Assembly: GCF_022179345.1 (NCBI RefSeq)
Contig: NZ_BPQR01000010.1
Coordinates: 100,005 to 164,004 of the forward strand
Direction of reading: 5' to 3'
Origin: Methylobacterium jeotgali
Lineage (GTDB): Bacteria > Pseudomonadota > Alphaproteobacteria > Rhizobiales > Beijerinckiaceae
DNA length: 64,000 nucleotides
This document shows positions 24,796 to 32,328 of the stretch, in pieces (position 1 is the first letter of the stretch; each line of letters opens with the position of its first letter). The position numbers were made by a program, and so were the translations under genes. The notes under the pieces are model-generated. The model ran no database searches and had not been told where the DNA came from. It saw nothing but the letters and a program-made list of their open reading frames with translations.

Positions 24796-25347
24796 ATGCG
24801 CCTCGTCCAATCCTGCCTCGCTGCCTGCCTCGTCATGACGCCGTTGGGCGCCGAGGCCTGGGACATGAGGGGCACAAAGCGGATCGAACTGCGTACCCGG
24901 GACGGCGATACCATCCCCGTCGGTACCGTGACCTTCGAGCCCGACGGCGCGGGGTCGAGGTTCAAGGTCGCGCTCGACCTGTCCGATTTCCGCGACCATT
25001 TCCTATCCATGCGCGAGTTCAAGTGCCTGGAAGGACCCGAGCTGCAGTGCTTCGTGCCTTACCCGTACAAGAACCCCGCCATCGTCACACAGGCGGATCT
25101 TTCTTGGCTGGAGCACAACCTGATCTTCTTCTTCAAGGCCCCTACCGACTATGGGGCCAAGCTGGCGAACGGCCTGTACTACACGATGCGGGTCACCGAT
25201 GCCGGCATCGTCGGAACCCCGCAATCGGTCGATCTCAACGAGATCGCCGCTCCGCCGGGCAATCCCGACATACCGCCCCTGGGTCCCGAAAGCCGATCCG
25301 ACATCGAGCCTCGGGCAAGGTGGATTGAGGCGCTGCTCATCCGCTGA
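24796..25347 (+). CDS. periplasmic hypothetical protein of the SoxYZ operon
   Basis: A protein of 183 residues with a signal peptide (SCLAACLVMTPLGAEAW), followed by a beta-rich domain (KRIELRTRDGDTIPVGTVTF, FKVALDLSDFRDHFLSMREF). It has a Cys pair in KCLEGPELQC that could form a disulfide. Family not named. It starts 14 bp after the ccdA-like stop, so it is the last operon gene. It is likely a periplasmic accessory factor of the redox module. Confidence 0.7.
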   Translation: MRLVQSCLAACLVMTPLGAEAWDMRGTKRIELRTRDGDTIPVGTVTFEPDGAGSRFKVALDLSDFRDHFLSMREFKCLEGPELQCFVPYPYKNPAIVTQADLSWLEHNLIFFFKAPTDYGAKLANGLYYTMRVTDAGIVGTPQSVDLNEIAAPPGNPDIPPLGPESRSDIEPRARWIEALLIR

Positions 25348-25651
25348 CATCGGCAGACGCGACCGCCTCGTGCCAGCACTCCGCAGTGGCGGCACTCGGC
25401 CGGAAAGACCACGGGCCTGTGACCGACCTGGCCGGCGCCGGTCGCGGGCCGGAAAGGCGAAAGACCGCCAGTTCGCCGGCGGCCTTGCTGCTGTTCCAGG
25501 TTGCTCAAGTGCGGAACCTCGACGTCTGAGCCCGTAAGACCGGGTCGGCTATCACCGTCGGCTTCGGGCCCTCGCCCGAGGGAGGCGGTCTCCGCCGCCC
25601 TTCGCGAACCCGCCGACCGGACCCGCCCCAACGCGCCTCGCTGCTGGGCCA

Positions 25652-25681
25652 TTGTCGATTTATTATATCAACGGTATAATA
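25652..25681 (+). promoter_or_regulatory. sigma-70 promoter overlapping 19-bp repeat, copy 2
   Basis: TTGTCG (25652-25657), a 17-bp spacer and TATAAT (25675-25680), a perfect -10. Overlapping it is TTATATCAACGGTATAATA (25663-25681), copy 2 of the repeat at 5130-5148. The inverted repeat would place a repressor on the -10 element. The next gene on this strand starts at 25847. Confidence 0.55.
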
Positions 25682-25846
25682 GATGGTTCGGTCGTGAAGC
25701 CGCGACCGTCCTCGCCTCATGCCATCGGGGAGCCGAGCCCCGAGTGAACGCGGCTTGGAGTTGGCCGCCGACCGTCCGAGGCGGTGGCGTCACCGGCATC
25801 CCCTTTGCCGCTCGCGCCGGGGAGGCCTACCGCAACGGAGATCCTC

Positions 25847-26770
25847 ATGCCGAACGACACTCTTGCGGGCGCGCCGCCCGGTGACATCCATCTCGGCGGC
25901 CTCGCGCGATCCGTCGACGTGACGCTCGCCTCGGTCCTGGCGACCGAGTTCCCGGTCGACCCGATACTGGGCAGGGAGATCTCCGACCTGGTGTCCAAGG
26001 CTGCGAGTCTCCAGAAGCGGCACGGCCTTCTGTTGGAGGCCGGGATCGTCGCCGCGTTGCGCGCCTCGGGCCGGTTCGAGGTCCTGACCGGCGTGTCCAT
26101 CCCGATCACCGCCGCCGCGGACTCGCTCGTGGCCTCGACGCCCCCCGAGACGCTCGAACGGATCGCGCTGCGCTACGACGCCCCCGTCTCGCGTGCCGTG
26201 AACATGGACTTCGTGGTCGTCGATCTGGAGGCGGGTTGGGCCGGCGCCTACGACTGCAAGCGGGGGAACGGCACGCTGACCACGCGTCTACTCCGCCCGC
26301 TGGTGCGAGACGTGGAGTGCGTGGGCATCCTGCTCCGCTCCTTCCTGAGGGACAGGGGATACGCTGCGGTCGACAGGGTGACGGCCGGCCTGGTGGACAT
26401 CTACGGCCAGAGCGGCGTACCCGCCCACCTGGCCGTCGGCCTGCGTGATCTGGACGCGCATTTCGGCGTTCCGGTCGCGTCGATCCTCGAAGCGATGAAC
26501 CGGCGCCTTACGGCCGGCTTCAAGGCCGCGGTCCCGGGCCTCTTGGCATCGGTTCAAGCGAAGGTGTCGGAGGAAGCGGCTCACCGCGCGGTCATGGACG
26601 GGCCGGTGGACGCCGGCCCCCGAGCGACCGCGGTCCGCACCCCTGCGCGCCTCGCGGGTCCCGGGCACCTGACGGCCAGACGCGCGCCCGGCCGTCATCC
26701 CGGACGACGTCCTGGCGTTCCGCCTGCGGCGCGTCAGCCCCTCGACCCGGCACGGCGCGCCAGAGGCTGA
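25847..26770 (+). CDS. unknown protein, possible PD-(D/E)XK nuclease
   Basis: About 307 residues, not recognised as a named family. The middle carries NMDFVVVDLEAGWAGAYDCKRG, which fits the PD-(D/E)XK nuclease pattern: an Asp strand about ten residues before D-x-K at the end of the next strand. A long helical C-terminal half follows and the last 60 residues are Arg/Pro-rich. The ATG at 25847 is near CGGAGATC. It stands alone behind a clear promoter with an operator-like repeat, so it is probably conditionally expressed. A restriction or anti-phage nuclease is plausible, but the motif assignment is by eye. Confidence 0.6.
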   Translation: MPNDTLAGAPPGDIHLGGLARSVDVTLASVLATEFPVDPILGREISDLVSKAASLQKRHGLLLEAGIVAALRASGRFEVLTGVSIPITAAADSLVASTPPETLERIALRYDAPVSRAVNMDFVVVDLEAGWAGAYDCKRGNGTLTTRLLRPLVRDVECVGILLRSFLRDRGYAAVDRVTAGLVDIYGQSGVPAHLAVGLRDLDAHFGVPVASILEAMNRRLTAGFKAAVPGLLASVQAKVSEEAAHRAVMDGPVDAGPRATAVRTPARLAGPGHLTARRAPGRHPGRRPGVPPAARQPLDPARRARG

Positions 26771-27512
26771 CCATGCGGACGCGTGCGGCCCCCGGACCCG
26801 GCATCGCGCGGCGAGGGGGCCGGCGGGCCTTGGGGCGCGGGTCCCACGGTTGAGACGCCCCCGGCCGACAGGGTATCGAGCCATGCGTGCCGACCGCGAC
26901 CCGGGGGCGGGGCGGGCTCTCGGCGTGCCGGCCATCCTCGTTCGCGCGGCGGCCCTGGCGTGGGCCAGCGGCCGCCCGGGACGCGTCGTCCTCCACGACC
27001 TCTACCTAGAACTCCGGATGCAAAGCAGGCGCATCCGATGGGATGGCCACCCGAGTTGGAAGGTGTCCCGCCGAGCATCTTCCACGTCGCTCCGACAGAC
27101 CCCGTCGACGCGACGAACGCGTGCCCATAGAGGTCGACGAGCCGAACGACAGGATCGGCTTGGCCTGACCCGGAACATGCCCTGCTGCCCGGGCCAGGAC
27201 GAGCCCATCTTCGGAGGGCGCCCCGGTCTACCGAAGCCGGCGATGCGACCGCGTCGGGGCGAGGTGCTCGCTCCCGTTGGGGTCGAAGCGACGCTCGATA
27301 CCGTTGCCCGCCGATCCCGTGTCCGAAGGGACCGGCGACCGCGAGCGGTCCCTCGCCGGAGGTTCTTCTTGACCCTCGCAGGGGGATTCCCGTCCGGGCA
27401 TCGGCGCGGGACGGGATCCGGTCCCCGTCGTTTTTCCGCCGCCGACGAGGTCGACCCGCCTTCGACGGGCCGCGGACATCGCGCGTTCGGCGCCGGCGTC
27501 GGCACGGTCTCG
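26771..27512. other. gene-poor stretch, one doubtful frame
   Basis: About 740 bp. A plus-strand frame from 26884 (LVRAAALAWASGRPGRVVLH, then DLYLELRMQSRRIRWDGHPS) looks protein-like for 65 codons, then loses character. It could be a truncated gene. The rest holds nothing I can support. Confidence 0.3.
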
Positions 27513-28892
27513 TCAGCCGCGCGCGGGGTCGATGGCTGCGATGAACTCCGGGTCGTTCGCGAAGTCGCCAAGGTCGTTGTCGGATGTGTTCGCCGACGGG
27601 TCGAACAGGCTGCGCATCGTGACGCGCGGCGGAGTTTCCGGATCGGGCGCCAGCGCGACGGCACGCGCCAACGCCGCCAGGGCCTCCGCCCTGGCCTCGG
27701 CCTTCTCGCTATCCGCCCCGGATGTCTCCGACAGCCAGCGATGCCTCTGACCGTATGCGCAGGCGCGCCAGACGTGGACCATCGGGTCGAGCGCCCCCTC
27801 CGGATGCTGTGCCAATCCGTCCGCCAGCCGGAGCGCACGCGTGAAGCCATCCGGCATCGGCAGGTACAGGGCGTGGAACAGCTCCCGACGCCGGATCCGC
27901 CAATCGTGCGGTGCCTTGTCGGCCGCCTCGCGCAGGTTCTCGACCGCCCGCCGGATGTCCCCCCGCAAGGCTCGGACCTCCGCCAGCCTGCGGAGAACGA
28001 GCGAGCTGGTGGGATCGAGGGCATTGGCCCGCTCCAATGCCGTCTCGGCCGCCTCGAAGTTGCGGGCACGCGCCTGCGCGGCGCCCCAGGCCGCGAACTC
28101 CTCGGACGTCCGGAGGCGGTCGAAGTTCACCCCGAGAAGCGTGGCATCGGCCGGCAACGAGGGCGCGGTGGCAGCCGGAAGGCCGATCCTGGCGGAAAGC
28201 GCGGCGATGGCCGCACGTCGGAACCCCTCGTCGACGATCGGGGCTTCGTTGGCCGCGTCGATGTCCGCCTTGGGGACGACGGTGGCATCCTGCGCGTCCT
28301 CGGTGGCGAAGAACATCAGCGTGATGCGGGTTCTCGTCTGGAGATAGAAGTAAAGGAAGCCGATCAGGAGCCCGCTCAGGCCCACGCCCATGACCAGGAG
28401 GTCGGAGGCCGGCGAACCCCGGAGGCCGCTCGTCGCGACGTAAGCGGCCAGTCCACGCACCGTCGAGACCGCCTCGCTCGCATGGACGAGGCCTAGGCCG
28501 ACGAGGATCTTGGTGATCCAGTCGGAGATCTCCTCCAGGTTCGAATTGCCGACCAACGGCCGGACCTGCGTCATCGAACCGGCGCTGCCGGGTTCGGACG
28601 CTGGGGATGCACCCGCCGGGTCGCCTTGCGCCAGGAGCCGGGGGATGCCGAAGAGAAAGCCTGCCAGGGCCCCGGCGAGGCAAGACGCGACGAGCACGCA
28701 GGCCAGGACGGACAGCGAGGTGGCGAAAGCCCGCGGATCCGTCGCCTGTCCCAGGCAGTACGCCGCGGCGACCGCGCAGACCGTGAGAAGCAGGACGGTC
28801 GCCCATCGGTCGAAGCGTGCCAGGTTGTCGTCGAGATGCGAGCCGAGCTCGTCCCGCGGCCTGCCCACCGCCTTGCCGCCCGCCATATCCAT
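27513..28892 (-). CDS. membrane protein with C-terminal TPR repeats (system component 4)
   Basis: A protein of 459 residues. Two hydrophobic segments lie near the N-terminus (about 31-48 and 57-82, the second containing AGALAGFLFGIPRLLAQ) and a third at about 165-185 (LVMGVGLSGLLIGFLYFYLQ). The C-terminal half is cytoplasmic and carries TPR-like helices (NFEAAETALERANALDPTSS, LAEVRALRGDIRRAVENLRE). The GFLFGIPR-type membrane anchor recurs in uncharacterised proteins near defence genes. The ATG at 28892 has GAGGG 8 bp upstream. It begins 76 bp after the SMC-like gene on the same strand. A membrane-anchored sensor or effector of the cluster is plausible. Confidence 0.65.
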   Translation of the reverse strand: MDMAGGKAVGRPRDELGSHLDDNLARFDRWATVLLLTVCAVAAAYCLGQATDPRAFATSLSVLACVLVASCLAGALAGFLFGIPRLLAQGDPAGASPASEPGSAGSMTQVRPLVGNSNLEEISDWITKILVGLGLVHASEAVSTVRGLAAYVATSGLRGSPASDLLVMGVGLSGLLIGFLYFYLQTRTRITLMFFATEDAQDATVVPKADIDAANEAPIVDEGFRRAAIAALSARIGLPAATAPSLPADATLLGVNFDRLRTSEEFAAWGAAQARARNFEAAETALERANALDPTSSLVLRRLAEVRALRGDIRRAVENLREAADKAPHDWRIRRRELFHALYLPMPDGFTRALRLADGLAQHPEGALDPMVHVWRACAYGQRHRWLSETSGADSEKAEARAEALAALARAVALAPDPETPPRVTMRSLFDPSANTSDNDLGDFANDPEFIAAIDPARG

Positions 28893-28968
28893 GCGACGAT
28901 CCCTCATCCACCACCGAAACCTCAAAGACGGCCCGACGCCTTCCGGCGTCATCGCCCAGGGACGGGCA

Positions 28969-31776
28969 TCAGGACGGAGGCGGATAGCGCTCGATGCTTT
29001 CGACACCGTCGCGGCCATTGCCGCGCAACTCGTACACCCGCAGGATCGGGATGCCGTCGCCGCGGGGACCTGCACCCTCCACGCGGTCGAACTTCTCGAT
29101 CAGGTGCCTTGCCATCGCACGGCTGGAGGTGGTGACGACGAGGTTGGTCCGGTGTCTGCCGGAAATCGCCGAGGCCCGGAGGACGTCGAGGAGGCCCACC
29201 CTGTTCACGTCGTCCAGATGAATGACGGGCTCGTCGAGGAAGAAGGTTCCTCCGAGACTTCTCGCCCGCGCGATGAAAAGGGCCAGGGCGAGGTCCTGCC
29301 GCTGGCCTTGGCTGAAATTCCGGCCGGGATCGAAGCTTCGGCCGCCGATGTCCGACCGCCACCGGAGCAGGTCGTCGCCCTCGCCGAAACCGATGCTGTC
29401 GTAGACCTTGTTCGCGTGCATACGGGCGAAGAGCGGGTTCACGATGTCGCGGAGCGCATCGACCTGCCGCCGGCTGGCTTCCTGGTAGTGTGTGTCGAAA
29501 GCGCGGTAGGCCCTGTCCGCCGCCGCCTGCTTCCGCGTCACCGAAGTGAGCCTGGCCTGTAGCCGCGAGAGATTGGCCTCGGCCGCCGCGAGGCCCTCCC
29601 GGCGGTTCTCGCGGGCGATGGCGGCGTCGGCGGCCGCGATATGCGCTTCCGCCCGTTCGAGCCGTGCCGTCTCGTCCGTGATCTCGGACCTGACGATGGC
29701 CAGGTTCGCCTCGGTCCACGCGCGTTGACCGGCAAGGCGCGTCCAACCCCCGACCAGTGCGTCCAGGCGTGCCTGGATGGAGGCCCGGCGCTCCCTCGCC
29801 CGCTCATCCGCGGCCGCTCGTTCCGAGTTCGCGGACACGAGCGCCGCGACCGCGGAACGCGCGCCGTCCAGCGCTTCTCCGAGTTGGAGCCGTTCGAGGC
29901 CTACCGCGGCGGCCCGCTCGGCGATGTCCCGGTCGAGCCGCGCCCGGGCGGCGGGGAGGGGCGCGCGGTCGTCGACGGCGACGCCGAAGCCCGTCGCGAG
30001 CAGATCGCCGAGCCCGTCGGTCTCCAGGAGCGACGCGGCGAGGCGTAGGCAGGCGGCCTCCTTCCGGAGCCGTCCCTCGAAGGTTGAGGCTGGTTCCGGA
30101 TCGATCCCGGCGGAGCGGGCGGACCTTTCGAAGCGGGCGATGTTCTGGCGGAGCTGGGCGAGCTCCGCTGTGAGCCGTCTCTCGCGCTCCGCGGCCTGCG
30201 TGGCTGCCGACAGGCTCGACCGGGATGCCGCCACGGCCAACGTCGCCCTGTCGACGGACTCCTGTGCGACGGCCACGAAGGCGGGGGTGCGGTCCATCAG
30301 GGCCTGCACTTCGGCCAGCAACTTGCCATGCGATTGCCAATCGTGACCGCAAGTCGGACATTGGGTGGCGTCGTGGTCATGCCGCAGGAAGGCCTCCCCG
30401 GCGGCGCGGAGCCGCTGCATCGGCCCTGCCTCGCGCTCAAGCCGCTCGACTGCCGCCGCCAAGTCGTGTTCGGCCCGCGAGAGCGTGTCGGCCAGCGACT
30501 GGATCTCCTCGGGACCCCTCGGTTCGGATCGGACCTCGGCGAGGGCGGCCTCCGTTTCCGCGAGGCGCGCCGACCAGGTCTGGATGTCGAGGTACCTGCT
30601 GAGCAGTCCCTGTATCTCCCGTTCCACGGCAACCCTGCGTGCGGTCGGCAAGCGCGCTTGAGGGACAGCCTCGCGAACGACTTGGAGGGGCGGCCGCGCA
30701 GGCAAGCCGATGTCGGTGGCCAGGAATTCGCACTCGGTCGTGAAGGCGGAGAGTTGCCGCGACAGGTTCGCCCCCAGCTCCTCCAGCCTGCGCCTGCGGA
30801 GCTCGACGGCCCGAACGTCCGCCTCCGCGTCTCGAACGCGCGCATTGGCTTGCTGCATCCGGTCTTCCGAATCCTCGGTCGCGGCGTCCCGCTCGGCCGC
30901 ACCCTCGCCTTCGAGGGCGCGACGCAGTTCCCGCCGGTGCCGCCATTCCGTCATGACGACTTGCAGCGCATCGGCTTGGGCCGTCAGCGCCTGCCTTCGA
31001 CGGGCCACCTCGGCCGCGGCCGTTCCGAGCCGGTCGACCGACGGCGTGAGACCCAGCTCCTTCTCGGCCGCCTCGATTTCCCGGCTGCTCGCCGCGCTCC
31101 CCGGGTCGTCTCCGACGCCGGCCCTGGCCGCGTCGGCGGTCGCGCGGGCCTTCTCGATTTCCTTGGTCAGCAGCGCCAAAGTCGGCCTGAGGGCATCGGC
31201 GTATTGCCTGATCCGGTCCTTGGCATCCGCCTGCTGGCGAACCCCCAGGAGGTCCGAGAAGACGCGGCGCCGACGTTCGACCGTATCGTCGTCCGTGTCC
31301 AGGAGGGCGGCAAGGGTTTCGACGGAGAGGAAGCGCGCGCCGCGAAGCCACTGCCTGCGGAGGGCCGTCGCGTTCCGCTGGTGGCGCCCCGGACCGGCCC
31401 CGTCGGGGGCCAGGATCTCAAGCAAGTCGTTTGGCCCGACCGGGATCGGGGCCTCGCCTGCCACCGCGATGGATGCGCCGTCGAACCCGCGTGCCAGGAC
31501 GCTGGCCACCCCGTCGACCTCGATGTCGGCATCGACCCTCGGGAACGCGTCAGGTGCGAAACCGGACCGCAGCTCGTCGAGCCCGGCGGCGTCGCGCACG
31601 GACAGCCGTTCGACGGCGGCCGTCATCAGCCACTCGGCCGCGTCGCAAAGCGTGGTCTTTCCCGTGCCGTTGGAGGCGTACACGAGGGTGAGGGGCGACC
31701 GCAGGTCGAGTTCGAGCCGCCCGGTGATGCCGCGGAACGCCTCGATTCCGAGGCGGTCGATCCTCAGCGAGGTCAA
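28969..31776 (-). CDS. SMC/RecF-like ATPase with zinc hook (system component 3)
   Basis: An ABC-type ATPase of 935 residues. Walker A is YASNGTGKTT (about 33-42). Long coiled-coil arms flank a Rad50-like hook, CPTCGHDW (Cys 473, Cys 476). The signature is FSQGQRQ (about 821-827) and Walker B FFLDEPVIHLDD (about 845-856). This is the Rad50/LmuB-like plan: two arms joined at a zinc hook that dimerises and a head that binds DNA ends. Translation starts at a TTG coupled to the upstream stop (TTGA at 31773-31776), a rare start that may lower expression. The head, hook and operon layout recall Lamassu LmuB and ABC-3C ATPases. Confidence 0.85.
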   Translation of the reverse strand: MTSLRIDRLGIEAFRGITGRLELDLRSPLTLVYASNGTGKTTLCDAAEWLMTAAVERLSVRDAAGLDELRSGFAPDAFPRVDADIEVDGVASVLARGFDGASIAVAGEAPIPVGPNDLLEILAPDGAGPGRHQRNATALRRQWLRGARFLSVETLAALLDTDDDTVERRRRVFSDLLGVRQQADAKDRIRQYADALRPTLALLTKEIEKARATADAARAGVGDDPGSAASSREIEAAEKELGLTPSVDRLGTAAAEVARRRQALTAQADALQVVMTEWRHRRELRRALEGEGAAERDAATEDSEDRMQQANARVRDAEADVRAVELRRRRLEELGANLSRQLSAFTTECEFLATDIGLPARPPLQVVREAVPQARLPTARRVAVEREIQGLLSRYLDIQTWSARLAETEAALAEVRSEPRGPEEIQSLADTLSRAEHDLAAAVERLEREAGPMQRLRAAGEAFLRHDHDATQCPTCGHDWQSHGKLLAEVQALMDRTPAFVAVAQESVDRATLAVAASRSSLSAATQAAERERRLTAELAQLRQNIARFERSARSAGIDPEPASTFEGRLRKEAACLRLAASLLETDGLGDLLATGFGVAVDDRAPLPAARARLDRDIAERAAAVGLERLQLGEALDGARSAVAALVSANSERAAADERARERRASIQARLDALVGGWTRLAGQRAWTEANLAIVRSEITDETARLERAEAHIAAADAAIARENRREGLAAAEANLSRLQARLTSVTRKQAAADRAYRAFDTHYQEASRRQVDALRDIVNPLFARMHANKVYDSIGFGEGDDLLRWRSDIGGRSFDPGRNFSQGQRQDLALALFIARARSLGGTFFLDEPVIHLDDVNRVGLLDVLRASAISGRHRTNLVVTTSSRAMARHLIEKFDRVEGAGPRGDGIPILRVYELRGNGRDGVESIERYPPPS

Positions 31777-32324
31777 GCGCCGTCTCCCTCTCGGTCTTGG
31801 TCGGCCGCCTTGCGGAAGCCGAGCCTCTCTATCCGTTCCCACAGGGCCGCCGCCTCCTGGTCGAGCACGGGGGCGGCCACGGCCTGGTCGGGTGCGCCCA
31901 CGTCGGGAAAGCCGAGCACGCTGACGGCGGCCAGCCCACGCCATCCGCAGGGACTCTCCGTGCACGGCCAGACCACCTGCTTGCGGCAGACGATGGTGGA
32001 CAGCTCGACGCTTCGGATGAAGGACCGCGCCTTCTCGTGTCCCGGCGGGGCCGGCAGGCCGATCACCAGGTAGCCGTCGACCGGGCGGTCGCTGCTCTCG
32101 GCCGCGGTCAGCACGTCGTCCAGCCAAGCCTCGCCCTCGTTCGCCGCGTCGGCGAGTGCGTCCTCGGCCGCGGGCCAGAACGCCACGCGCGCGTAGGCTC
32201 CACTCCAGAACGCCGCTTCGGCCGGCGGTACCACGGGTGTTTGCGGCATCTCCGGTAACTCGGGCACGCGTCGGATGTCGACGTCCGCGCACAGCGCATC
32301 GAGGATCTGATACGGCCAAGCCAT
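31773..32324 (-). CDS. small middle component (system component 2)
   Basis: About 183 residues, family not recognised. It has an N-terminal helix (MAWPYQILDALCADV), a Pro-rich linker (PELPEMPQTPVVPP) and a beta/alpha domain with RPVDGYLVIGLPAPP and VCRKQVVWPCTESPCGWRG. Its size and position between an effector-like gene and an SMC-like ATPase fit the middle component of ABC-3C/Lamassu systems (LmuC). The ATG at 32324 is chosen because GAGGGC precedes it and it lies 5 bp after the upstream stop; a start at 32342 would overlap. Its stop overlaps the ATPase TTG start by 4 bp. Confidence 0.7.
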   Translation of the reverse strand: MAWPYQILDALCADVDIRRVPELPEMPQTPVVPPAEAAFWSGAYARVAFWPAAEDALADAANEGEAWLDDVLTAAESSDRPVDGYLVIGLPAPPGHEKARSFIRSVELSTIVCRKQVVWPCTESPCGWRGLAAVSVLGFPDVGAPDQAVAAPVLDQEAAALWERIERLGFRKAADQDREGDGA

Positions 32325-32328
32325 GCCC

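Noticed and set aside
26850..28496. A 548-codon plus-strand frame across the membrane-TPR gene
   Set aside because: Most of it is antisense to the well-supported minus-strand membrane protein; only its first 65 codons have any protein character.
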